A DNA stretch of 64,000 nt from Streptoverticillium olivoreticuli subsp. olivoreticuli (GTDB lineage Bacteria > Actinomycetota > Actinomycetes > Streptomycetales > Streptomycetaceae), in NCBI RefSeq assembly GCF_003391135.1, contig NZ_CP031455.1, positions 248,001 to 312,000 of the forward strand. Reading direction: 5' to 3'. Every line of letters starts with the position of its first letter. Positions within the stretch are counted from its first letter, which is position 1. The position numbers and the translations under genes were made by a program. The notes beneath the pieces were generated by a model, which saw only the letters and a program-made list of their open reading frames with translations, was not told the DNA's origin and ran no database searches. Shown here piece after piece: positions 17,673 through 24,665 of this stretch.

Positions 17673-18617
17673 TCAGCCGCCGGAGGTCCGGAGTGCGCCG
17701 TCGGCGACCCGCCACTTCTTGAGGATCTTGGTGTACTCACCGCTGTCGATGACGGACTTGAGGGCGGACTGCACGGCTTCCCGCAGCCTGTCGGCACCCT
17801 TGGGCAGGGCGATGCCGTACGGTTTCGGGTCCATCTGGCCGCCTGCCACCTCGAAGGCACCATTGCCGGGAGCCTGGTTGGCGGTGTAAGAGGCGCTCGG
17901 GTAGTCCATCATCGCGGCATCGGCCCTGCCTCGTTCCAGGGATTCGAGTACTTCCTTGTGGGTCTCGTACCTGTCCATGACGATGTCCGGCTTGCCCACG
18001 GCCTTGCATGTCCGGCCCTGTTTCAAGGCGGCCTCCTCGACGGTGGTCCCCCGCTGGACGGCGACTTTCCGGCCGCACACGTCAGAGGGTGAGGCGATGC
18101 TCTGGCCACGTCCCTTGCGGACGACGACCGAGGTGCCGGCGGTGAAGTAGCGCACGAAGTCGATACCGGGCCCGGTATCGGCTCCCGTGCCGTCCACTCC
18201 CTGACGGCGCTGCCTCGTGTCGTGGATGCCGGACATGGCGAGGTCGAAGCGCTGGGACTGGAGCCCGCCGATCAACTCGGAGAAGTCGGCGTGCTCGAAC
18301 TCGAAGGTGACTCCCAGCAGTTTCCCCAGCGCTGCTGTGAGGTCCACTTCCACCCCCACGGTCCTGCCTCCTTCCGGATAGACCAACGGGGGAACGCTGT
18401 CGATCCCCACGCGGATCACACCTGTCCGCTGATACTTGTCGGGGAGCAGTCCCGCCAACGGGGCGTCCTGCCGGTTAGAAGAGCCGGCGGACTGCTCTGT
18501 GGCGTCGGTCGGCCGGCCGGAAGCCTGGCAGCCGGTGAGAAGCACGGAGGCGAAGGCGAGCGCGACGACGTGAAGACGCCGTACCGGCTCGCCGGAGTAT
18601 GAGATATGCACGTCCAA
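17673..18617 (-). CDS. Family 3 (amino-acid-type) solute-binding lipoprotein
   Basis: 314 residues as given. The start is uncertain: TTG at 18617 and GTG at 18611 are both possible and neither has a clear ribosome site. A signal peptide with lipobox LLTGC precedes a SBP_bac_3 domain: GVIRVGIDSVPPL, then VEVDLTAALGKLLG, FDLAMSGIHDTRQR, VQRGTTVEE and AMMDYPSA in the family order. It lacks a neighbouring permease and ATPase. Standing behind a nitrate-sensor-type kinase and a roadblock protein, it may feed a ligand signal to the kinase or serve a transporter encoded elsewhere. Confidence 0.85.
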   Translation of the reverse strand: MDVHISYSGEPVRRLHVVALAFASVLLTGCQASGRPTDATEQSAGSSNRQDAPLAGLLPDKYQRTGVIRVGIDSVPPLVYPEGGRTVGVEVDLTAALGKLLGVTFEFEHADFSELIGGLQSQRFDLAMSGIHDTRQRRQGVDGTGADTGPGIDFVRYFTAGTSVVVRKGRGQSIASPSDVCGRKVAVQRGTTVEEAALKQGRTCKAVGKPDIVMDRYETHKEVLESLERGRADAAMMDYPSASYTANQAPGNGAFEVAGGQMDPKPYGIALPKGADRLREAVQSALKSVIDSGEYTKILKKWRVADGALRTSGG

Positions 18618-18683
18618 CTACCAGGTGTTGTTCCGTCTGTCCGGTCGAGCGGGCCCACGGCCTCCGCTCCTTGCCACGGGCGC

Positions 18684-19133
18684 TCAGTCGAGGAGCATCT
18701 GGCGCAGCCCCGCGCGCACTTGGGGGGTGAGGGCCGGTCCCACCCGGTCCACCAGGCGGGCGGCCTCGTACGCCACCAGCCCGATGTCGCAGGAGGATCC
18801 GCACAGCACGCCCAGCGCGGAGCCGTCGGAGACGGTCATGATGCAGAGGAACCCTCCCTCGGCGTCCATGTCCACCAGCGTCTGGTTCATCCGGCCCCGG
18901 CCGTGGATGGACACCGCGCCACGGGCGAGGACCACGATTCCGGAGACGACGGCGGCGAGACGATCGAGGTTCTCCCCGGCCAGATAGCCGGAGTCGGCGA
19001 GGGTCAGGCCGTCCGCCGACACAAGAATCGTGCTGGTCACGCCCGGGGTGCGGGTGGTGAATTCGTCGATCAGCCAGTTCACGTCGGTGGGGGTACCGCT
19101 CACGGTGTTCGTGATCCCGTCTTCGTCAGTCAT
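18684..19133 (-). CDS. Roadblock/LC7-domain protein (conservon CvnB-like)
   Basis: 149 residues. The roadblock/LC7 fold is seen in TDVNWLIDEFTTRTPGV...ILVSADGLTLADS and the later IMTVSDGSALGVL, the standard pattern of CvnB proteins in actinobacterial conservons. It overlaps the kinase gene upstream by 8 bp. Conservons normally continue with a DUF742 protein and a small GTPase; neither is present here, and a solute-binding lipoprotein follows instead. Confidence 0.92.
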   Translation of the reverse strand: MTDEDGITNTVSGTPTDVNWLIDEFTTRTPGVTSTILVSADGLTLADSGYLAGENLDRLAAVVSGIVVLARGAVSIHGRGRMNQTLVDMDAEGGFLCIMTVSDGSALGVLCGSSCDIGLVAYEAARLVDRVGPALTPQVRAGLRQMLLD

Positions 19134-21414
19134 CGGCTCGGTCTTCCTTGCCGTCGTGGTCTTGTCGGGCGCGGTTCGCTCCCGTGTAGAAGCCGCTCAG
19201 ACGGCGGCGGAGCTCGGCGGCGTCCCTTGCGTGCGCCTCTTCCGGCTGGGGCGGAACCGGCGTGTTCCGCCCCAGCAGTGTTGCCAAGGGGGTGCGCCGC
19301 GGGAGTCCTCCCGGCGCCGGCGGCGCTTCGAGGGGAAGAGGGCCGGGTGCTTCCGGCTCGTCCTGCGGTTCCTCGGAAGGCCGGGTACGTGGTTCCGGTT
19401 CCGCCGCCGGAGCCTGCTGCGACCAGGCGGGGACGGGCTTGGCGGCGGGTTCGGGGGCAGGCACGAGGCCGGGCGCGGGGACGGGCTCGAGGTCCGGCAT
19501 CGGCCGGGAGACCGCGACGCAGGAGGACGGCAGCACCACGGAGGCGGTGGTGCCCCTGCCCATGGAGCTCAGGCGGGCCTTGATGCCGTGGACGGAGGCG
19601 AGCCGGCTGACCACGTACAGACCCATCTGACGCGTCGCCGAGGCGTCCACGGCCGCGGTCCGCGTGAGGCTCTTGTTGAGCCGCTCCACCGTCGCCTCCG
19701 CGATCCCCACGCCGCTGTCCTCCACCTCGATCAGGACATCGCCGCTCAGAGTCGAACGGCTGGTCACCGCCACCTGAGTGGACGGGGCCGAGTACTGCGT
19801 GGCGTTGTCCATCAACTCGGCCAGCAGATGGGTCAGATCGTGTACGACCTGTGCTTTCACCCAGACATCGGCGCTCGTCACGATCTCGATCCTGGTGAAC
19901 TGCTCCACTTCCGAAGCGGCCGCCCGGATGATGTCGACCAGCGGCGCGGGTTCCTGATGCACTCGCCCAGGGCGTTCCCCGGCAAGAACGAGCAAGTTCT
20001 CGCCGTGCCGGCGCATCCGGGTCGCCAGATGGTCGACGCGGAACAGTTTCCCGAGCACGACCGGGTCCGTCTCCTCACTCTCCATCCCGGTGATGACTTC
20101 GAGCTGGCGATAGACCAACCCCTGGTTGCGGCGTGCCATCGAAGCGAGCATGGCGTTCACACTCGCCCTGAGTTCGGCCTGTTCGGCGGTCTGCTTGACC
20201 GCCTCCCCGAAGACCTGCTCGAAGGCCCGGGACACATCGCCGATCTCGTCACGCGTCCCCAGGTCCAAGGGCACCGGGCGCAGCTCCTCCTTGGCGGCAC
20301 GGCCGTCGGCCACCGCCGTGACGAGGGCCGGCAGCTCCTGCCGTGCCGCCCGCAGCGAGGTACGGCGCAGCCTGCTCAACTGCCGGACCGTGGCCTGGAC
20401 GATCCAGACCGCGAGCAGGAAGGTGAGCAGCAGGGCGAAGGCCACGAGTCCGCCGTTCCACCATGCCGTCCGCTGCGCCGCGTACCGCTCGTGTGCCGCG
20501 GTGTCCGCGACGCGGAGTGCTATCTGCTTCTCGATCTCGTGCAGGTTGTCGATGATCCGTGTGGCGGAGGTGTTCCAGTCCTTGACGATGTTCACGTCGA
20601 TTTCCAGCGGCTTGATGGTGCCTGCTCTGCCGACCATCGCGGATATGTAGGAGGCGTCGAGGGCCTCCTTGAACTTCTGCAGGTCCTTCCGCTGGGCCGC
20701 CGTCTGGAACTCGCGGAAGGTCACCTTCTGGAGCCAGCCGTGCGACGCCGCTTCCTTCTGCTCGGTCTTCTTGACCTGCCTGCGCGAGAAGCCCGCGTTC
20801 AGCAGGGCCCGCTGGCTCGAAATGGATGCCTTCCCGATGGAGAGTGAGCTCAGGGCCCAGATGTCGGCGGCGTTGCTTCCTCCGTTGCGGGCGACCTCCA
20901 TGGGCAGGCTGAGCAACGGAGTGATCATGTTGGCGTACGCCAGGTCGGTGGCCACCGAATCGAAGTTCTTCGTGTACGCCTTGACCCGTACCTCGGCGAG
21001 GCCCTGCAGACCCTTCTGTGTGTCGGCGACCCGCTGCACCATCCCCTGGTTCATCAGTTCCGCCGAGCCCAGGCCCTGGTACTTGGTGAGCAGCCTGTCG
21101 GTTTCCTCTCGATACGGTGTCATATCGACCTTGGCCTGCCCCGCGAGGGCCGCGAAGTCCCGCTCGTTCTCCAGGGCGTGTGCCAACTGCACCGCCGCGA
21201 TGACGATTTTCGTGGATTCCTCGCCGGTCCTCATCTGCTCGGCCCGTTCGAGCGCACCTCGGATCTCCGACACGGCCAGGGCCAGGGCCAGGGCGATGGG
21301 CAGGAGAAGCGCGATGGCCATGCGGGTCGAGATCTTCCAGTCCTGGGGCAGCAGCACCATTCTGAAAAGACGGCTTCTCCCGACTGCTGCCGGACGGTTC
21401 TTCTTGTTCTTCAT
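19126..21414 (-). CDS. Nitrate/nitrite-sensor-type histidine kinase (conservon CvnA-like)
   Basis: 762 residues. The first membrane segment is near 28-48. A helical NIT-like extracytoplasmic sensor region (about 50-310) comes next, then a second membrane segment (about 312-335), a HAMP-like stretch and a divergent dimerisation helix (SMARRNQGLVYRQLEVI) lacking a clear phospho-histidine. The ATPase domain has N-box ELMDNATQYS and VEDSGVGI. A Pro/Glu/Ala-rich tail of about 120 residues follows. This architecture is that of conservon CvnA kinases, which signal through roadblock proteins and GTPases. Two perfect CTTGC-N8-GCAAG dyads lie about 180-230 bp upstream of its ATG. Confidence 0.9.
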   Translation of the reverse strand: MKNKKNRPAAVGRSRLFRMVLLPQDWKISTRMAIALLLPIALALALAVSEIRGALERAEQMRTGEESTKIVIAAVQLAHALENERDFAALAGQAKVDMTPYREETDRLLTKYQGLGSAELMNQGMVQRVADTQKGLQGLAEVRVKAYTKNFDSVATDLAYANMITPLLSLPMEVARNGGSNAADIWALSSLSIGKASISSQRALLNAGFSRRQVKKTEQKEAASHGWLQKVTFREFQTAAQRKDLQKFKEALDASYISAMVGRAGTIKPLEIDVNIVKDWNTSATRIIDNLHEIEKQIALRVADTAAHERYAAQRTAWWNGGLVAFALLLTFLLAVWIVQATVRQLSRLRRTSLRAARQELPALVTAVADGRAAKEELRPVPLDLGTRDEIGDVSRAFEQVFGEAVKQTAEQAELRASVNAMLASMARRNQGLVYRQLEVITGMESEETDPVVLGKLFRVDHLATRMRRHGENLLVLAGERPGRVHQEPAPLVDIIRAAASEVEQFTRIEIVTSADVWVKAQVVHDLTHLLAELMDNATQYSAPSTQVAVTSRSTLSGDVLIEVEDSGVGIAEATVERLNKSLTRTAAVDASATRQMGLYVVSRLASVHGIKARLSSMGRGTTASVVLPSSCVAVSRPMPDLEPVPAPGLVPAPEPAAKPVPAWSQQAPAAEPEPRTRPSEEPQDEPEAPGPLPLEAPPAPGGLPRRTPLATLLGRNTPVPPQPEEAHARDAAELRRRLSGFYTGANRARQDHDGKEDRADD

Positions 21415-21591
21415 GATCAGTGGTGGCCCCGGGTCCGCGATCCTCGTGCCCCGACGACACCGCGGGACTCCGTGATGCTACGAACGGGATGCCCCCGCCA
21501 GGCCTCACTAGAGGTCTACAAACGTTGCCGAAAGATGACCATGCACGTCCCTCCACTCCGTGTCCCTCTTCGCCCGGCGCCCGCGCCCCTT

Positions 21592-21642
21592 CTTGCAGCC
21601 GACCGCAAGGTGAGGCCCGCCCGACTTGCGACGAGTCGCAAG
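21592..21642. promoter_or_regulatory. Pair of perfect CTTGC-N8-GCAAG dyads
   Basis: Sites at 21592-21609 and 21625-21642, start-to-start spacing 33 bp (three helical turns). Both pentamer arms are exact in each; the second extends to 8-bp arms around a 2-bp centre. They lie 178-228 bp upstream of the conservon kinase start. The spacing on one helix face and recurrence of the motif in two further arrays suggest binding sites for one dimeric protein. Confidence 0.7.
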
Positions 21643-22035
21643 ATTCCTACGCGATCGTCGGAGATCAGGTGACACCCTCAGGACGGGAATGTCGGGACGC
21701 CTCGACGTGGCTCTCCGCGTTCTTGCAGGTCAAAGCCGTTTCTTGAGCGACACCCTCTTCTCAAAGAACGCTCGTCGGCCCACGACCCGCCATCCGGAGA
21801 ACGGCCCCTCAAAAACAGAAGGCGTGCCTGGCGTCGTGGACGGTGCCGCGCGCCGGCCCTGGGGGCCGGAACGCTGGGTACCTCCGCACGTTCATTGACA
21901 CGGTGCCCGCCGGTGGGGCGCACCGTTCTGTGGTCCAGGTGAATCCGGATGCCAAGTCCCTTCCCTGAGCTCGGGCCCTGGAACGCGAGGTTCCCCCGTT
22001 GCACGACCGCCGACGTCCATGAACCCCGACGTCTT

Positions 22036-22149
22036 CTTGCGGGTATCCACAAGAAGACTTCCGCTCGTCGGCAAGACGGCCCCGACAATGCCGACACCAC
22101 CGACATCTTCTTGCGGTGTCCGGCAAGCCGGATTCACAGAATCCGCAAG
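22036..22149. promoter_or_regulatory. Iteron-like dyad array A
   Basis: Four dyads of the CTTGC-N8-GCAAG type at 22036-22053 (one mismatch), 22058-22075 (one mismatch), 22110-22127 (perfect) and 22132-22149 (right arm perfect, left arm degenerate). Within each pair the start-to-start distance is exactly 22 bp with a 4-bp spacer; the pairs are 52 bp apart. The array ends 176 bp before the OsmC start. The same layout recurs in array B. Confidence 0.75.
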
Positions 22150-22174
22150 GCCCGACCGCACAGCCCGCTAAAAC
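22036..22174. repeat. Diverged direct repeat, copy 1
   Basis: About 139 bp that align base for base, with one 1-bp indel, to about 23184-23321. Shared blocks include the four dyads, GACATC before the third dyad and CGCAAGG(C/T)CCGACCG after the fourth. Divergence is substantial, so the duplication is old but the dyad geometry is preserved. Confidence 0.7.
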
Positions 22175-22324
22175 AGCGCAGGGTACGAGTGGCGGGTGGT
22201 GACCCCTTCTCCAGGATCACCATTGGTTGGGCCGGGGTATCCGAAGGGTGATACACGAGACGGGCCGGCCTCCCTAGCTTGGACATCAGAGCTCTTCTCG
22301 CCGAACCACAGGAGTGCAGCGCCC

Positions 22325-22756
22325 ATGGCAACCATGCGAACAGCCGAAGCCCATTGGGAAGGAAACCTCATCAAGGGCAAGGGCAGTGTCACCCTCGAGT
22401 CCTCCGGAACCACGTACGACGTGAACTGGCCTGCCCGCACCGAGCGGCCCGACGCCGCCACCAGCCCTGAGGAGCTGATCGCCGCGGCCCACGCCTCCTG
22501 CTACTCCATGGCATTCACGCACGGCATGGCCGAGCAGGGTTACACCGTCGACACGGTCGACACCAAGGCGTATGTGACCTTCCAGCCCGGCGAGGGCATC
22601 ACCGGCATCACTCTGGCGGTCAAGGCCCGCGTCCCGGGCCTGCCGGAGGAGGTTTTCCACGCCGCGGCCGAGGAGGCCAAGCAGAACTGCCCTGTCAGTC
22701 AGGCGTTGACAGGCATCAAGGTCATCACTCTCGAGGCCAAGCTGCTCACCCACTGA
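22325..22756 (+). CDS. OsmC-family peroxiredoxin
   Basis: 143 residues, ATG 22325 with CAGGAG about 10 nt upstream. Both redox-active cysteines are present, in HASCYSMAF (about Cys59) and KQNCPVSQAL (about Cys125), with the usual SPEELIAAAH lead-in. The OsmC/Ohr family reduces organic hydroperoxides in the cytoplasm; the long first strand and NCPVS motif favour OsmC rather than Ohr. It is monocistronic, ended by a strong hairpin 15 bp downstream. Dyad array A lies upstream. Confidence 0.92.
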   Translation: MATMRTAEAHWEGNLIKGKGSVTLESSGTTYDVNWPARTERPDAATSPEELIAAAHASCYSMAFTHGMAEQGYTVDTVDTKAYVTFQPGEGITGITLAVKARVPGLPEEVFHAAAEEAKQNCPVSQALTGIKVITLEAKLLTH

Positions 22757-22770
22757 TTTCCCGGAGGGCC

Positions 22771-22809
22771 GAGGCCGGGCGGTGCCGTTCCCGCGGACCG
22801 CCCGGCCTC
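22771..22809. terminator. Terminator hairpin after OsmC gene
   Basis: Perfect 13-bp arms at 22771-22783 and 22797-22809 around a 13-nt loop, 15 bp after the OsmC stop codon. Confidence 0.8.
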
Positions 22810-23183
22810 TCGTGTCCGCTCCCCCGATGAACTGCCGTCCGCCGGGCGGAAATTCGGTGGACCCGATTCACCCGGCACCGGTCAACAGCCCGGCGAAGGT
22901 CTCCCCAGTGCTCTCCGCAGAGAACGTAGAAGGAACCTCTTCGCCACGCGGTAGACGATCTCGATAAAAGGGCGGCCATGCCCCTCCGTGCCCACTGGGA
23001 CAACCTCCCGCACTGTATTCCGTAAGCCGGTCGGCCAGATGTCGGATTCGACCGCCTCCAGCATGCTCATGCGGATTACCTCCCACAACAGCTGAAAGTA
23101 CATGATCTTTAAGTGCTGTCCCCGTACGGGCAGCCGGAAGTCGACCGGGCCGGCTCACGGGTGTCGGAGGCCCCAGACATCAA

Positions 23184-23296
23184 CTTGCTGATACATGCAA
23201 GTCAACTTTCGCCGGTCAGCAAGACCGGCACAGCATGCCAACATCATCGACATCGAGTTGCGCTCGCCCGCAAGTCGAATTCGGGGAGTCCGCAAG
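23184..23296. promoter_or_regulatory. Iteron-like dyad array B
   Basis: Four dyads at 23184-23201 (perfect CTTGC-N8-GCAAG), 23206-23223 (one mismatch), 23257-23274 (one mismatch) and 23279-23296 (right arm perfect). Paired start-to-start spacing is again exactly 22 bp and the pairs are 51 bp apart. The array ends 42 bp before the GTG of the first RepL-like gene, a position suited to autoregulation or to iteron binding by that protein. Confidence 0.75.
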
Positions 23297-23321
23297 GTCC
23301 GACCGCCACAGTCCACCGAAG
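23184..23321. repeat. Diverged direct repeat, copy 2
   Basis: Second copy of the segment at 22036-22174, offset 1147-1148 bp, same strand. It keeps all four dyads and their phasing although bases between them differ. Confidence 0.7.
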
Positions 23322-23337
23322 CAGCAATGGAGATGCG

Positions 23338-23928
23338 GTGTCATCACGCGAGGCACGTGACATGCCGGCGGCATGGGGAGCGCAGCGCCGCGGCCCGCGC
23401 ACCGAGCCCGAGTTCGAGAGCTTGGTGGGAACACTTGCCGACGAACTCGCCGTGGTGTCGTCCCGGGTTCCCCGCCCACGCCCCGTCGAAGAGATAAACA
23501 TTCGTTACAAGTCGGTTCGCCGACCACACGACATGGCCGGGTCGGACGGGTACTCACTCACGTCCAACTGGTTCCTGGCAAAGATCATGGCGCGCTGCAT
23601 CATCGCCCACAAGATCAGCCCGTCGCAGATCGCGGTCTTCCTGTATTTGGCGGGCTGTCAGCAGGACAGCTACGTCGACCAGACGCAGCAGCAGATGGCC
23701 GACAACATCGGTGCGCCGAGGACGACCGTGAACGCGGCCCTGAAGCGGCTGTGCGAGCTCAACTACGTCAGAAAAGTCCGGAACGGGCGATGGCAGGTCA
23801 ACCCCCGTCTGTGCTTCAGGGGGAACGGGGACAAGCAGAACGACGTGGTCACCTCGACAAGGTCCGAACTGCTGGAGAATACTTTCCCCGATGGAATAGG
23901 TCCGGCGGGGTTCGTCGACGCGATATAG
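23338..23928 (+). CDS. RepL-like winged-helix protein
   Basis: 196 residues from GTG 23338 (GGAG just upstream); ATG at 23362 is the alternative. The N-terminal 70 residues are polar and probably flexible. A winged helix covers about 90-158: SQIAVFLYLAG, then QQQMADNIGAPRTTVNAALKRL as the recognition unit, then a wing ending WQVNPRLCFRGNGDK. That last NP-x-x-x-F-x-G motif is characteristic of the RepL plasmid-replication family and rarer in MarR or GntR regulators. Role in replication is not shown; a domesticated DNA-binding regulator acting on the upstream dyads is equally possible. It is 14 bp upstream of a second protein of the same kind. Confidence 0.75.
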   Translation: MSSREARDMPAAWGAQRRGPRTEPEFESLVGTLADELAVVSSRVPRPRPVEEINIRYKSVRRPHDMAGSDGYSLTSNWFLAKIMARCIIAHKISPSQIAVFLYLAGCQQDSYVDQTQQQMADNIGAPRTTVNAALKRLCELNYVRKVRNGRWQVNPRLCFRGNGDKQNDVVTSTRSELLENTFPDGIGPAGFVDAI

Positions 23929-23942
23929 CAGGAGAACGCTCT

Positions 23943-24353
23943 ATGGATGTCATGTCCCCCAAACTGCTGGGGATGCTCGACCGGCTCCACCTCACCCCCA
24001 ATTCCTTGGCAGTGCTCGGCATGATGACACACCTTCAGGAATTCGGCGGAGCGGTACATCTGAACCAGGCGGAGCTCGCCGAGAAGCTCGGTCTGCATGA
24101 ATCGGCGGTCAGCCGGGGAATGCAGCTGCTGACATCACGGAATCTCGTGCTGCCCCGTGGCAGGGGCCGGGGGCACCGGCTCCACCCGCTCATCGCCAAG
24201 TACGAGTCGGAAGAGGCCATGCGCGGCGCGTTCCTGCGGGCGCAGAGCGACATCACCGCAGGGGCCCTTCCCGATATCAAGGCTCCCCTCTACGCGAAGA
24301 AGCCGCCGCGCTCCCGGGCAGGCGGTCCGCATCTGGTGTCCGTCGCCAGTTGA
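23943..24353 (+). CDS. Second RepL/MarR-like winged-helix protein
   Basis: 136 residues from ATG 23943, with AGGAGA about 8 nt upstream. A winged helix covers about 15-85: NSLAVLGMMTHLQEF, then QAELAEKLGLHESAVSRGMQLL, then a basic wing (LPRGRGRGHRLHP). The tail is basic and Pro-rich. It follows the first RepL-like gene by 14 bp and is probably cotranscribed and partnered with it. A pair of small winged-helix proteins behind an iteron-like array resembles a plasmid replication or partition control module. Confidence 0.75.
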   Translation: MDVMSPKLLGMLDRLHLTPNSLAVLGMMTHLQEFGGAVHLNQAELAEKLGLHESAVSRGMQLLTSRNLVLPRGRGRGHRLHPLIAKYESEEAMRGAFLRAQSDITAGALPDIKAPLYAKKPPRSRAGGPHLVSVAS

Positions 24354-24665
24354 CCTCGTTCACCCCCGGTCCGTCGATCCCGGCTGAACGGCGGCGGATT
24401 CGCCGCTCAACACTGCCAGGGTCACGTATGCCGTTCCATGCCGACCCGTCAACCGGCCCGCGCCGCCCAGGGCGACAACCTGCTCCCTGACTCCCTGGCC
24501 GGCGTACGCGACACCGTGCGGCGCAATCGGCCCGGCCCACCCGTACTCTCCGCCCTGTCCCTTTCGCACCGTAGCGCTTCGCCCGCCCGCCCCTGCACGT
24601 GGGGTGGGCGGGCGAAGCGCTGTGCCGAACCTGGCTCTTGAACCTGAGGGGTCGGCCGCCGGGCC
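24354..24665. other. Intergenic region with bidirectional terminator
   Basis: About 310 bp between convergent genes; no coding sequence seen. It holds the long hairpin at 24573-24621. Confidence 0.6.
24573..24621. terminator. Long bidirectional terminator hairpin
   Basis: 21-bp arms at 24573-24593 and 24601-24621 with one mismatch and a 7-nt loop. It can terminate both the RepL-like operon (ends 24353) and, from the other strand, read-through past the symporter gene (ends 24666). Confidence 0.8.

Larger units (their letters stand above)
21415..22324. other. Non-coding region carrying dyad arrays
   Basis: About 910 bp between the divergent conservon kinase (21414) and OsmC gene (22325). No convincing coding sequence. 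It holds two clusters of CTTGC-N8-GCAAG dyads (21592-21642 and 22036-22149), listed separately, and must contain the promoters of both genes. ORFs across it have no codon bias or ribosome site. Confidence 0.7.
22810..23337. other. Non-coding region before the RepL-like pair
   Basis: About 530 bp. The distal part carries dyad array B; the proximal part (22810-23110) shows only an unsupported minus-strand frame of up to 73 codons. It must hold the promoter of the RepL-like operon. Confidence 0.6.

Noticed and set aside
22882..23103. Minus-strand frame of 73 codons between the OsmC and RepL-like genes
   Set aside because: No clear ribosome site, three overlapping frames of similar quality in the same stretch, and no recognisable domain.
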